DNA from: JAOUJD01 sp963726405
GTDB lineage: Bacteria; Pseudomonadota; Gammaproteobacteria; Burkholderiales; Burkholderiaceae_F
Assembly: GCA_963726405.1 (NCBI GenBank)
Contig: CAVSCF010000005.1
Span: 744,001-808,000, forward strand
Direction: 5' to 3'
DNA length: 64,000 nt
The translations under genes and the position numbers were made by a program. The notes beneath the pieces were generated by a model that searched no databases, was not told where the DNA came from, and worked only from the letters and a program-made list of their open reading frames with translations. This document shows positions 24,577-36,600 of this stretch, piece after piece (the first letter of the stretch is position 1; each line of letters starts with the position of its first letter).

Positions 24577-27500
24577 TCAAGGAGCCATCGTTCGCAGCGG
24601 GTCCGTGCACACGTCGGCCCCGTCGCGCGGCATCGGTCCCAGCCTGAGCCGTTCGATCGGGAAGAGGATCGGGGAGGCGATCAGTCGCAGCACGGATACC
24701 GCCACGTCGCCCGACTCGACGCCGAAGCGCTGGTCGTCCAGCGTGCCGGTCACCCGCAAAGGGGTCTGAAGGCGAAACATCGCGAAGCCCTTGGCGCGCG
24801 GGCGAAAGACGAACTCGAGTTCCTCGGTCGCCAGGTTTGCGCTGCCGGTGCCTCCAATGCGCACGGCGGAGGTGTCGATCAGGATCTTGTCGTCGCGCAA
24901 GATGCCGCGCTCGAGGTCGAAGCGGCCGACGACGCAGTTGACCTCGGGCCGCGCGTTCAGATCGATCAGCGGCACCAGCCTCAGCAGCAGGTTCACCGAC
25001 CAGAGGTTGAAGACGCCGCTGCGCAACTCGGTCGGCCAGACGGCAAAGTCCACCCGGCCGTTGGCGTTACGCATGATCGTGTCGAGCGACGGCGCCTTGC
25101 CCGCAAGCGCCAGGTCGAGGGTGAACAGGCCGGTAACGGGCTCCGCGGCACCCATGCGGCGGGCAATGATTCCGTAGTCGAAACGCTGGATATTGGCGGA
25201 TACCCCGAACTCCACCTCGGAGTCCTTCAGGTCGTACGACATCGCCAGCCGTACCGCTCCTCCGGGAAGGTTGACCACGACCGGGTCCAGGTGCAGGCGC
25301 CCGCTCGCGAGCTTCAGGCGCAACGCGCCGTCCGCGAGGCGATCGCTTCCGGAGAGCACTTCCTTCGCTTTCACGTCGACGGTCGCATCGAGCCGGCGCA
25401 GGAAGGCTGCGCTGAGCAGTTTGTCGGTGCGCCCCGCCATCCGGCTTGCCGCTTCGCGCCGGCCGTCGGCATTGCGCGCCGGCGGCCGGTGATTCGGTCA
25501 GCCGCTCGGGCAAGGGGAAGTCGTCGAGTTGAATGCTCGGTGCGGCGACCTGTACCTCCAGATAGGGCCGCGGCCCGCTGAGGTCGAGCCTGGCGGTTCC
25601 GGTGAGATGGCTGCTCCCGACGGCCGCGCGCAACCCTTGCATTTCATAGCCGGTGGGCGTCATGTGGATCGGACCGCTGAAGGACCACGGCCCCCACGCG
25701 GGCAGTTCGACCCGCGCCAGGCTGCTGAGCGAATCGAGCCGCTCGCCGCGCATCTCGAAGCGCAGCTGCCCGCCGCTGCCCAGGGGCAAGCTCACCTCGC
25801 CGTCGAGTGTCAGCTGCGCTCCTGCGGCCCGCGCTGCCAGCGCGAACGGCACGCGGGTGGCATCGCGCACGAAGTCGGCGAGCGTGCCGCTCGTGACTTC
25901 GATGCTCACCGGGGTGTCGTCGATCTCGCCGTCGAGCCGGACCCGCACCGGTTCGCCCGCGTTCGCGCCGATGCGCGCCTCGTCGACGCGAATCTCGGCG
26001 ACCGGGCGCTGCGCCGCGCCGAGCACGGTGAGGCGGCCGCCGCGCAGACGCACGTCGATGGCGGATTCCGCGGCCCATTCGCTCGGGCGGCTGCCGCGGC
26101 CCACCAGGCTGAGCCGCAACGTTTGCGCGTGTCCATCGATGTCCTCGGCGACGCCCAGCCCGCGCAGCAGCGCGCCAACGTCGATGGCCTCGGCGGACAG
26201 ATCGAGGCTCGCCATGGGCCGCGGCGACTTCAGATCAAGCTCGACGCTTGCGGTGAACGGCGCGCCGGCGAGCTTGCCGGTGATCGTCGAGGGCAACAGG
26301 CGTCCTTCGCGCACGCGGGCGACGAACGCGAGGTCCTCGAGATCGGACGGCCAAGCCGCAGCCGCTGCAGCTTGACGTCGATGTCGGCGTTGGGAAGAGC
26401 GATGACGGGCGGAATGACCGGCGCGTCGCTGCGTGCGCCAGCGCGGCTGTCGTCGCGGCCGGCGCGCAGCGTCGACAGCTCCTGCGCATCGACGAGCGGG
26501 CCGCGAACGGACGCGACGATGCCGGAGCGGCCCGCGACGAGCGTGCGGCGAGCATCGATCGTCAGCTGGCTGTGGCCGAGTTCGAGCGTCGTCGTGTCGA
26601 GCATCCAGGCCTCGTCCATCACGCGCACCTGCCCGCGGAGCGCGACAGGCAGGTTCGACTCCGGCGACACCCCCAGCCAGGGCGCCAGGTCCCCGGCGCG
26701 CCTGGCTCGAAAATCGAAGCGCAATGCCGTGGCGCGCGGCGACTCGGAAAAGGCGAGGATGCCTTCGACCCGCAGCGTGGCGTCGGCCAGCGCCACGTCC
26801 AGCGCGAGCGGCAGCGCACGTTCTCGCAGCATGTCCGGCACGGTTCCACCGCGGAAGCTCAGCACGGCGCGCTGACCCTGCAGCGAGCCGCGTGCGCGGC
26901 CGCGCAGGCGATCGCCGCGGCGCGCGACGAGGTCCAGCGTGTCGAGCGAAGCGGCCATGCGACCTTCGCCCGCGGCGCCTGCCAAACTCAACTGCGCGGC
27001 CGCCAGCGTCAGCGAAAGCTCGAGGTCGCGCGCCACCGATTCCAGCGTTTCGCCGCGGCCATCCATGCGCAGGTCGAAGCGCCCGACCGTACCTTGGAGG
27101 CCGCCCGCAAAGCCCGGTGACCCGGCGGCGTGAGCGTCAGCGTCAGCGAGCACGACGTTGGTCGCGCCGAGGCGGAAGGCAAGCGTCGGCGTCGGCGTCG
27201 ACGTGTCGAGTTCGAGGCCGCCGGCGACCGGCACGGCGGCGATCGTCGCGCTGAGCGGGACGTGCAGGCCGCGCGCGTCGGCACGCCACGCAAAGCGCGT
27301 GTCGCGGATGTCGATGCTCGGCCCGAGCCACCGCTCGACCTTCAGGTCGACCTCGGCATCGAACGCCGCGAGATCGCGCAAGGGCAGCGGTTGCCGCGCC
27401 CGTGCGCCAACGTCGGACGCCTGACCCTGCGCCTGCGGTTGCGCCGTCAGTAACGGTCGCAGGTCGAGCGTGGCGGCGCTCAGGGAGCCACTCAGGCGCG

Positions 27501-28482
27501 GCCGTGCGGCACCGAAATCGAGCGCGAGTTGCCCGGAAAACTCGGATTCGCCCAACCGCCCGTGCAGGGCGCTGACGCGGACGGCATCGCCTGCAATGCT
27601 GACGACGCCGACCACGGCCGCGTTGCCGAAGCGCGGCAGCGTCGAGCCTACGAGCCGCTCGATCGGCGCGAGATCCTCGGCCTCGGCATTGACCTGGAAG
27701 TGTGCCGCGCGCTGGCGCGCGTCGAGCGCGCCCTGGGCATGCAACCGTGCGCCGCTGGTCGTGAGGTCGAGGGTGAACGGCCAGGTCCCGGCGTCGCCTT
27801 GAAGCAGCCGCAGCGGGCCGCCTTCGATGCCGAGTGAATAGGCGAGGCGCGGCTCCAAGTGGCCGCGGGCTTCCAGGCGCAGAGGCCGATCGGGCCCGGC
27901 GCTGCCGGACAACTCGTCCAGTTCGACCACGTGGCGCGTTCCCGAGCGCGCGTCGTCGTAGTGGATGGCCGACCCGTGCAGCACGATGCGGGCAACGTCG
28001 ATCGCGGGTTGCGGCGAGCCGGAATCGCGCTGGGATGTCGAGGACCAGTTGTCGCGGCCATCGGCGCCCCGTTCGAGCCGCACGGCCACATCGCGGGCCT
28101 CGATGCTGCTCGACCGCAACCGGCCACGCAGCGCCTCGAACAGGTCGACCCGCGCATCCAGTTCACCGATCGCCAGCAATTCCTGCCCCGCGAACCCGGG
28201 CGGGTTGAGAATTCGCAGTGTGCCGATGCGAAGGCCCACCTCGCGGCTCAGCGTCGGCTTGAGCTCGAGGGCACCTTGCAGAGTGACCGGGCGCCCGAGC
28301 GCGCCAGAAGCCCTGCGCGCGATGGTGTCGCGCCAGCGCGAGGCGTCGATCGACATGTCGGACAACGCCAGTGCCACGGCCAGTCCGATGGCGATCAGCA
28401 GCGCACCCAGCGGCACGCCGATCAGCGCCGCGATCATCAAGGCGGCGCGACGCCGACGACCCGGATCCATCAAGCGCGGCAT
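24577..28482 (-). pseudogene. AsmA-family envelope protein, split by two indels
   Basis: About 1300 codons in three overlapping frames. The first starts MPRLMDPGRRRRAALMIAAL with one transmembrane helix, then the AsmA N-terminus (DASRWRDTIARRASGALGRP, VTLQGALELKPTLS). Near 26345 the frame shifts into one reading DLEDLAFVARVREGRLLPST, and near 25480 it shifts again into one reading REAASRMAGRTDKLLSAAFL and the typical AsmA C-terminal region (PTELRSGVFNLWSVNLLLRL). AsmA-like proteins span the periplasm and are implicated in lipid transport and outer-membrane biogenesis. The restored protein would be complete, so sequence error is likely. Confidence 0.75.
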
Positions 28483-28531
28483 TCGCGGGGCGGCGGCACG
28501 GCGCGCTCGGAAACGATCGATCGCCTGGCCG

Positions 28532-29350
28532 CTACTTCCCTGGTTCGACGCGAGACTCGACGACGAGGTCCAGCTCGTAGACGTAACCCGACGTGTCGGC
28601 CGGCGCCTGCGGCCGCTTGTACCGGTTGATCCGCAGCACGTTGCTCACACCCGGCTGGTGGGTGTAGCCCGCAATCTCGCCGTAGAAAACCTGCCACGGG
28701 CCCGGCTCGCCGACGCGCAGGCCCTTGTCGTCGAAGCGAAGCTCGCGCACCTGCAGGCAGGTGCTCGGCGGCTGCAGCGCCGGCGTGCAGGCAGCGCGCT
28801 GCGCCGCGACTTCCAGAAAGATGCGGGTCGGCGCACCGTACAGGCTCTTCGACGTGCGCCGGCCGTTGAAGCTCAGCGTTTGCCGGTCGGCCGACACAAG
28901 GTGCAGCGTTGGTGTCGCACCGGCCTCGACGCGCGCCTCGAGCGGTGCGGCCAGCGCCGCGCCCAGGGCCGCATCGGCGGCCATCAGCGGCGGCTCACAG
29001 GCCTTCTGCGTCGCGGCCAGGCGGCCGACCGTCATGCGGTTCTGAGGGCTGAGGCGCCACGCGCCCGACAGCAGATTGCAGCCGCCCTGGACCGCGATGC
29101 GCGCGCCGTCGAAGCGCATCACGAACGGATGGCCCGGCACGAGCAACGCCTCGACCGGCTTGCCGTTGGCATCAACGGCGGCCTGCAGCGTCCATTCGTG
29201 GTCCTGCAGCGCGCGGACCAGCGCGGCATCGGCGGTACGACGGGGCGCTGTCGGCGCCGAAGCACCGGTTGCCGCCGCCGACTGCGCCGGCAGCACGCCC
29301 GCGGACGCGGCCATCAGCAGCATGACGATCCAGCCTGGTGTGCGTGACAT
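28532..29350 (-). CDS. META and DUF4377 domain exported protein
   Basis: 272 residues with a signal peptide (MSRTPGWIVMLLMAASAGVL, ending near PAQSAAA). Residues of about 45-150 form a META domain (HEWTLQAAVDANGKPVEALL, VQGGCNLLSGAWRL, LAATQKACEPPLMAAD), as in the heat-shock protein HslJ. The C-terminal third (CLQVRELRFDDKG, WQVFYGEIAGYTHQPGVSNV) matches DUF4377. Such proteins are secreted or outer-membrane-associated. It lies 49 bases upstream of the AsmA gene on the same strand, so they may be co-transcribed. Role unknown. Confidence 0.8.
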   Translation of the reverse strand: MSRTPGWIVMLLMAASAGVLPAQSAAATGASAPTAPRRTADAALVRALQDHEWTLQAAVDANGKPVEALLVPGHPFVMRFDGARIAVQGGCNLLSGAWRLSPQNRMTVGRLAATQKACEPPLMAADAALGAALAAPLEARVEAGATPTLHLVSADRQTLSFNGRRTSKSLYGAPTRIFLEVAAQRAACTPALQPPSTCLQVRELRFDDKGLRVGEPGPWQVFYGEIAGYTHQPGVSNVLRINRYKRPQAPADTSGYVYELDLVVESRVEPGK

Positions 29351-29456
29351 GTGTATTCATCCTTCGCGGGAGGCGCCTGATTCTAGGCGACCGCGACGGC
29401 GGGCCGGTGCCACCGGTACAGGCGTTGCTGGCCCTCGGCGACCGCGGGGCGCCTCG

Positions 29457-30350
29457 TTACGTTCGAGCCGCCCTGCTCACGCGCCACTGCCACAGTCCAT
29501 CGAGGCTGAAGATGGCGAGGGCGACCCAGATGAGGCCGTAGGCGACGAGCTTGTCGACGTCGAAGGGCTCGCCATAGACCCGGACGCCGATGAGCAACTG
29601 CAGCGAAGGCCCGACGTACTGAAGAATGCCGAGCGTGGCGAACGGAATGCGCCGCGCGCCGGCCGCGAAGAACAGAAGCGGCACGGCTGTCACCGGTCCG
29701 GCGAGCAGCAGCCAGCCCACGAGTGCCGGATCCTGCGTGAAGGCGTTGACGAGCGCGCTTTCGTTTCGAAAGGCGAGCCAGAAGAGATACGCGACTGCGA
29801 GCGGCGCAAGCAGGGCGGTTTCGACGGCAAGACCCTCGACCGCGCCAAGCGGAGCGCGTTTGCGCAGCAGTCCGTACAGGGAGAACGAGAAGGCGAGGGT
29901 GAGGCCGATCCACGGCAGCCGCCCTTCGCTCCACGTGAGCCAGGCAACGGCCAGGGTGGCCAGCAGCACCGCCGCCCAGTGGGCAGGACGGAGCCGCTCG
30001 TGCAGGAACAATGCGCCGACGAGCACGTTCAGGAGCGGATTGATGAAGTAGCCCAGGCTCGCATCGACGATGTGCCCCGAGTTCACGGCCCAGATGAAGA
30101 TGAGCCAGTTGAGCGAAACCGCGAGGGCGCTGAGGACGAACCAACCGAGCGGCGGGCGATCTTTCAGCAGATCGCGCGGCCACCGCGCGCCGCGCAGCGC
30201 CGTCAGCAACCCGGCGACGAACACGAGCGACCAGAGCATGCGGTTGGCGAGCACCTCGAGCGGGGCGACGCTCTGCACCTGCTTGAAGTAGATCGGGAAG
30301 ACGCCCCAGAGCAGGTACGCGGTCAGCGCGAAGACGACGCCACGAGACAA
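29457..30350 (-). CDS. rarD: RarD/EamA-type permease
   Basis: 297 residues with ten hydrophobic helices. The start is set at TTG 30350, reading (M)SRGVVFALTAYLLWGVFPIY, because RarD proteins begin this way and GAGGG lies nine bases upstream; no ATG or GTG is nearby in frame. Typical motifs are NRMLWSLVFVAGLL and FINPLLNVLVGALFLHERLR. RarD proteins are drug/metabolite-family exporters linked to chloramphenicol sensitivity in Pseudomonas, but the natural substrate is not settled. Transcribed alone, as far as I can see. Confidence 0.85.
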   Translation of the reverse strand: MSRGVVFALTAYLLWGVFPIYFKQVQSVAPLEVLANRMLWSLVFVAGLLTALRGARWPRDLLKDRPPLGWFVLSALAVSLNWLIFIWAVNSGHIVDASLGYFINPLLNVLVGALFLHERLRPAHWAAVLLATLAVAWLTWSEGRLPWIGLTLAFSFSLYGLLRKRAPLGAVEGLAVETALLAPLAVAYLFWLAFRNESALVNAFTQDPALVGWLLLAGPVTAVPLLFFAAGARRIPFATLGILQYVGPSLQLLIGVRVYGEPFDVDKLVAYGLIWVALAIFSLDGLWQWRVSRAART

Positions 30351-30651
30351 GTGAACCAACCCTCGCGTGATGAGGTTTACCCGTGAGCCCGGAGGCGGCT
30401 GCACGGTCCTGCAGCCAGGAGCGCGATGGTAGTCGCCTCGGCGTCCGGCCCGACGTGATTGCGGCACCGACCCGTGGAGCGCGCTGCAGGTGAGCGCGAG
30501 GTCGACCCGCGCGTGCGCCGCGTGTTGCCGACGTCGCAGCGCCGTTCCGGGCACCGCGCTCCGGAGAAGCGCCGGGCGTTACAGCGACGCGCGGCGGCCG
30601 CTCGGTGAAATGGAAAGGGCACGCCCCGGCCTGCAGCGGCAGCACGGCGCT
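30351..30651. other. Gap between the glucan synthase and rarD
   Basis: About 300 bases between two minus-strand genes. It should contain the rarD promoter. I see no gene, RNA or convincing hairpin in it. Confidence 0.4.
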
Positions 30652-33600
30652 TCAGAAGCGCATTTCCACGCGATGCGGCCGGCCGTCGTCGGTGAGCGGC
30701 ACCGAAGGCGCCGCCTGCACCGCGCCGTCGAGCGTCAACTCGATGCGGCTCGGCGGGGGTTGGGCGCGGGTGACCTCGATCGTGTACGGCGTGCGGCCGT
30801 AGCGATACTCCAGCGAATAGCCGGGCCAGTCGTCGGGCAGGCAGGGCGCCAGCAGGAGATGCGCGCCCTCTTCCGATGTGCTCAAGCGCAATCCGAGCAA
30901 CGACTCGACGATCAGCCGGTACATCCACGCCGAGGAGCCGGTGTACCAGCTCCAGCCGCCGCGCCCCGTGTGAGGCGGGACCGTATACACATCCGCCGCC
31001 ATCACGTAGGGCTCGACCTTGTAGCGCGCCATGTCGGCCGTCGTTGCCGTGCGGTTCAGCGGGTTGATCAGTCCGAGCAGTGTCCAGGCGCGCGCGGCAT
31101 CGCCCATCCTCGCGAAGGCCATGGCGGCCCAGATGGCGGCGTGGTTGTACTGGCCGCCGTTCTCGCGAACGCCCGGCAGGTAGCCGGCGATGTAACCGGG
31201 ACTCGGACCGTGCTGGTCGAACGGCGGATCGAGCAGACGCACGACACCGGACTCCGCATCGACGAGGCGTGCGTACATGGCGTCCATCGCGCGCTGCGCC
31301 CGGTCAGGGGCGGCCACCGAGGACAGCACGGACCAGCTCTGTGCGATCGAATCGATCTGGCACTCCGCGTTGTTCGCTGAGCCGAGTGGCGTGCCGTCAT
31401 CGAAGTACGCGCGCCGATACCACGCGCCGTCCCATCCGTGCGCTTCGAGCTTCGCTTCCAGTTCGGCCCGTGCGCTCTCGCAGCGCGCGGCGCCCGCGAT
31501 GTCGCCATGCCCGCGGGCCAGCGCGCCAAAACGACTCAGCACCTCGCACAGGAAGAAGCCCAGCCATACGCTTTCGCCCCGGCCTTCGTGACCGACGAGA
31601 TTCATGCCGTCGTTCCAGTCGCCGGTGCCGATCAGGGGAAGGCCATGCTGGCCGAAGCGCAGCCCGTGCCACACCGCGTCGGCCGCGTGCTGGTAAAGGC
31701 TGGCTGCCGTCGGCGAAGGAGCCGGGAGGTCGTAGTAGGAGTCGTCAGGCGCGATGACCGGCCGTCCCTCGAGGTAGTTGACCTGCTCGTCGAGCACGCT
31801 GGTATCGCCCGTGGCCTCGACGTAACGCGCAAGCGCCAGCGGCAGCCACAGGTAGTCGTCGGAGATGCGCGTGCGCACGCCGCGTCCCTGCGGCGGGTGC
31901 CACCAGTGCTGGACGTCGCCTTCGAGGAACTGCCGGCCCGCGCATCGCACGAGCTGCTCGCGGAGCAGTTGCGGCTGTGAATGCACGAGCGCCATCGCAT
32001 CCTGCAGCTGGTCCCGGAATCCGAAGGCCCCGCCCGACTGGTAATAGCCGCTGCGGGCCCAGAGGCGACAGGCGATCGTCTGGTAGAGCAGCCAGCCGTT
32101 CGCCATGACGTCCACCGTCGGGTCGGGTGTACGGACCCGCACCGAGCCGAGCGTCGTTCGCCAGTGGCTTCGCACCGCCTCGAGGGCCTCGGTCCACGCG
32201 GGGCCGCGAAAGCGCTGCACGAGCTCCTCGGCCTCGTTGGCGCTGCGGCCCATGCCAAGCCGGAACACGATGGTTTCCTCGCCGCCCTCCTCGAGGGTGA
32301 CGGGAACCTGGAACGCCGCGCAGGGATCGAGCGCCGCACCCACCTGGCCACCGAGCCGCGCACGGCTCAGGGCCGCGGGTCGAGCGGGCGAGCCGTTGCG
32401 GCCGATGAACTCGGCGCGGTCGCACGTGAAGCTGCCCGCGGCGCGCTGTTCGTCATCGACGTCGAAGAAACCGATCCAGTCGCCGTAGTCGTAGCTGTAC
32501 GGGTTGCGCGCGTACAGCGCGCCGCTGTCCGCGACTTCGCTCGCGATGTGCGGCGCGGTCTTGGGCCGCAGGTCGCCGAGGACCCACTCGACGTAGGCGG
32601 TTGCGCTGATCCGGCGCGGGCGGCCCGCGACGTTGGTGAGACGCAGGACCGAGAACTTCACGGCCGCATCCAGTGCCACGAAGACCGTCAGTTCGGCACG
32701 GACGCCGTGCGAGGTGTGCTCGAACACGCTGTACCCGAAACCGTGGCGCGCGACGAAACCGGCGCTCGCAGGACCGTCGGGAACACACGGCAGGGACGTC
32801 GGCGACCAGACCTCGCCGCTTTCCTCGTCACGCAGGTAGAGCGCTTCGCCGCTGGTGTCGCGGACCGGGTCGTTGTGCCAGGGCGTGAGCCGCAGCTCGT
32901 GCGCGTTCTCGCACCACGTATACGAGCTCCCCGCCTCGGAGATCACACAGCCGAAGCGAGGATTGGCGAGCACGTTGACCCAGGGCGCAGGTGGGCGTTC
33001 GCCGGGCGCAGGCGCGATGACGTATTCGGTCCCGTCCGCCGAAAAGCCGCCGATGCCGTTGCTACCGATTTCCGCACGGCGCGTGCTCCGGTCGACATCG
33101 ACCGGGACGCCGACGACGAGCGCATGCGCGGGCCGTTCCGCGGCCCGCGCGGCAACGAACGCGGCGCGCCGCGGCGGCCGCTGCGAACGGCGGTTGATCT
33201 GCTCGGCCAGGCTGCCACGGTGATCGCTGAACACGGCACGCGCCACGGACTGCAGCAGATTCCGGTCTTCATGCGCGATCTGTTCGACGTGCCGCACGAA
33301 GATGCCGCCGGGCCGGTCGATGTAGTGAGCCTCCACGCCGGCGGAGATGAGCCCCGTGATCTGCTCCTGCAGCCGGTGCCGGTAGATGTCGCGCTCCTCG
33401 TTCCAGATCACGAGGTCGACGGCCAGGCCCTTCAGGCGCCACCACGCATGGGCCTGTACCAGCTGGCGTACCAGTTCGATGTTGTCCGCGTTTCCGATCT
33501 GCACGAGCACGATCGGCAGGTCGCCCGAAATGCCGTAGCCCCACAGACCCGACTGCCCACGGCGGTTGCGCAGCAGCACCGCGCTGTCGGCGCGCCAGCG

Positions 33601-36600
33601 CGGTTGAGCGTAGATCACGGCGCCGGCCAGGCGCGCGTAGAGCTGTGCGTCGAGTTCGCTGGCGTTGAGCTGGCGCAGCACGACCTGCGAGTGCGTCCAT
33701 GCGAGTTCGAGCACGCGCTCCGCGAGACGGCGGTCGTGGTGCTTTTCGGCCAGCGCGACGCAGGCCGCCCGGCTGGCGGCGACGCCGACCACCACATCGA
33801 CGATCGCGCTCTGGTCCGGTGCGAGCGTGATGGTGCAGCGGCTCGCGGCGACCGGATCGAGCACCGGCCCGGCGCGATTGGCCAGCGGCCCCACGGCGCT
33901 CAGCGCACTCGGCGCCGACAGGTCGTTGCCCCGGCCGATGAACGCGGCGCGGTCGGTTTCGTGAGTGATCGGACTCACCAGCGGGGGCGCGCCGGCCGGT
34001 CCGCGCCCGGCGTGCACCGCCAGCAGCTGGAACATCCAGGGCGTCACTTCGCCGGCCGAGCGCGCGCGACGCGTGCAGATGACGGCGGCCGGCCGGTCGA
34101 GGATCTCCGTCTGCACGAAGAGCTTGCTGAAGGCGGGATGCAGAGCGTCGGCGGCCGCGCTCGCGAGCACGACCTCCGTGTAGCTCGTCACCTCCACGGT
34201 CCGGCGCACGGCGCTGCCGTTGGTGATCCGCACGCGCCGCAGTTCGATGTCGTCTTCCGGCGACACGACGATCTCGGTGTGCGTTTCGATGTCCGCATCC
34301 CGGCGCCTGAACTCGGCCCGACCTTCCGTGAAGATCGCTTCATAGCCATCCCCGCTGGTGCGGGAGGGCTGATGCGCGGCAGACCATGTCTCGCCCGTCG
34401 CGACGTCGCGCAGGTAGACGAAGCTGCCCCACGCGTCGCTCGTCGTGTCCTCGTTCCAGCGTGTGACGGCGAGGTCGTTCCAGCGGCTGTAGCCGCCCCC
34501 GCCGCTGGTGACCATCACGTGATAGCGGCCGTTGGACAGCAGCTGGACCTCGGGTGCGACGCCATCGACAGAGCGGATGACGCGGATCGGCGCCGCGGCG
34601 CTGACCGTCGTGCTGGGGGCCATGGCGCGCTCGTCCAGTTCGGGCTGGTAGGTAACGACGCGCGGCACACGCTCCTGCAGCAGCAGCATGGTGGCCTGCA
34701 TGCCGGGATCGGCCTCGAAGTGCCGCTGCATCGGACGGTTCTGCAGCAGATGCGCCAGCGCCAGCAGCCCCATGCCCTGATGGTGTGCCATGAACGAACG
34801 AACCACGGCGCTCTTCTGCCCGCGCGGCAATCGGGCTGCGGTGTAGTCGATCGCTTCGTACAGGCCGTGGCGCCCGGCCGCTCCCGTGGCCGCGAGCCGT
34901 TCCAGGTTCTCGCACGCCTCTTCGGGCGCGACCATGAGCGCCATCATCGATGCGTGAGGCGTGACCACCAGGTCGTCCGCCAGGCCGCGCTTCAAGCCGA
35001 GGCCGGGCACGCCGAACGCGCGGTACTGGTAGTTCAGCGAGGCGTCGGTCGCGTTGTAGCCGGATTCCGAGATTCCCCACGGCACGCCGCGCAGCCGGCC
35101 GTACTCGATCTGACGCCGGACCGCGCCGCGGCAGGTCTGGTCGAGCAGCGTGTGTTCGTAACTCGGCATCAGGAGCATCGGCATCAAGTACTCGAACATC
35201 GAGCCGCTCCACGACAGCAGGACCGGCACGCCCGCCGCCGACGTGAGCAGGCGGCCAAGCGCGAACCAGCTCTGCTGCCCGATCTGCCCGCGCGCGATCG
35301 CGACGAAGACGCCGAGCCGCGCCTCCGAGGCCAGCAGGTCGTAGTAGCCGGCGTCGGTGCGCCGCTCGTCGACGTTGTAGCCGATGGTCATGAGGTGCCG
35401 AGCGTCGTCGTGCAGGAACCCCTGGTCGGCCTCGCTCATGGCTTCCGCCCGCGCGGCGAGGTCCTCGATTCTCTGCAGCCACGCGCGCGCCGTCAGTCGC
35501 GCGGCCTCGACGCCCGGTTCCAGGCAGTCGCCGCTCGCTGCGAGTTCGCGCAGGCTCGGCATCCGCTCCGCCCGTGCCATGTCCAGGTGCTCGGCCAGTC
35601 CGAGCGCGCGCAACTCGTCGCGACCTGCGCGGCACTGATCCAGCAGCCGACGAGCCCAGGTCGCGGATTCCGATTCCACCTCGCCTTCACTCGCGGCCGC
35701 CGTCGCGGTCGCTTCATCGGGCGCGGACGCGGGCAACGCGAGCGCGGAGCAGATCGAACTTGCCGCGACTTCGAGGGCGTCGAGCATCGTGTCCCAGTCA
35801 CGCACGCTGACCGGCGGGCTGTTCCGGTACTCCAGCAACGCCTGGCCGAACCGCGCCACGGCGTCCCGCAATGCCCGGTCCGGTGCGCCCCGCTCCATCG
35901 CCAGCGATTCCTTCAGCACGCCGAAGGTGTCCTCCGCGCCGTCGCGCCACGCGGCGGGAAGCAGCGGCTCGTCCGCAAGCGCAAGGAGTCCCGAGTGCAA
36001 GGTGATGAGCTGCGCGGCGAGGTTGCCGCTGTCGACGCTGGAGACGTAGCGGGGGCGCAGCGGCTCCAGCGTGGTGGTGTCGTACCAGTTGAAGAAGTGG
36101 CCGCGGTGCCGCGGCATGCGCTCCATCGTCGTCAGTGCGGCGTCCAGCCGCTTCTGCAACTGGCCGGTGGTGAGGTAGCCGAACTCGCGCGCCGCCAGTG
36201 CCGCCAGCAGCGCAAAGCCCATGTTCGTGGGCGACGTGCGGTGGGCAACGCGGGCCACCGGGTGTTCCTGCACGTTGTCCGGCGGCAGGTGATGGTCGGC
36301 TTCGGTGACGTACGTTTCGAAGAAGCTCCAGGTCCGCCGTGCGAGCCGGCGCAGGAACGCGGTCTGGTTCGATGTCAGCGCGGGGCGACGGTGCGCCAGC
36401 GGGCGGTCGAGCCACCAGACGAGCAGCGGCGACAGCAGCCACAGCAGCATGACGGGCGCCGCCACGGGGAGCGCCTCCGGACGCAGCACCGCCAACCCGG
36501 CAGCGCCGGCGACCGCGAACAACGGACCGGCGGCCAGCGTGCGGGCGCTGCGCACGAGGTCCGCAAAGGTCCCGGGCTCCGTCTCGACACGTACGTCGGC

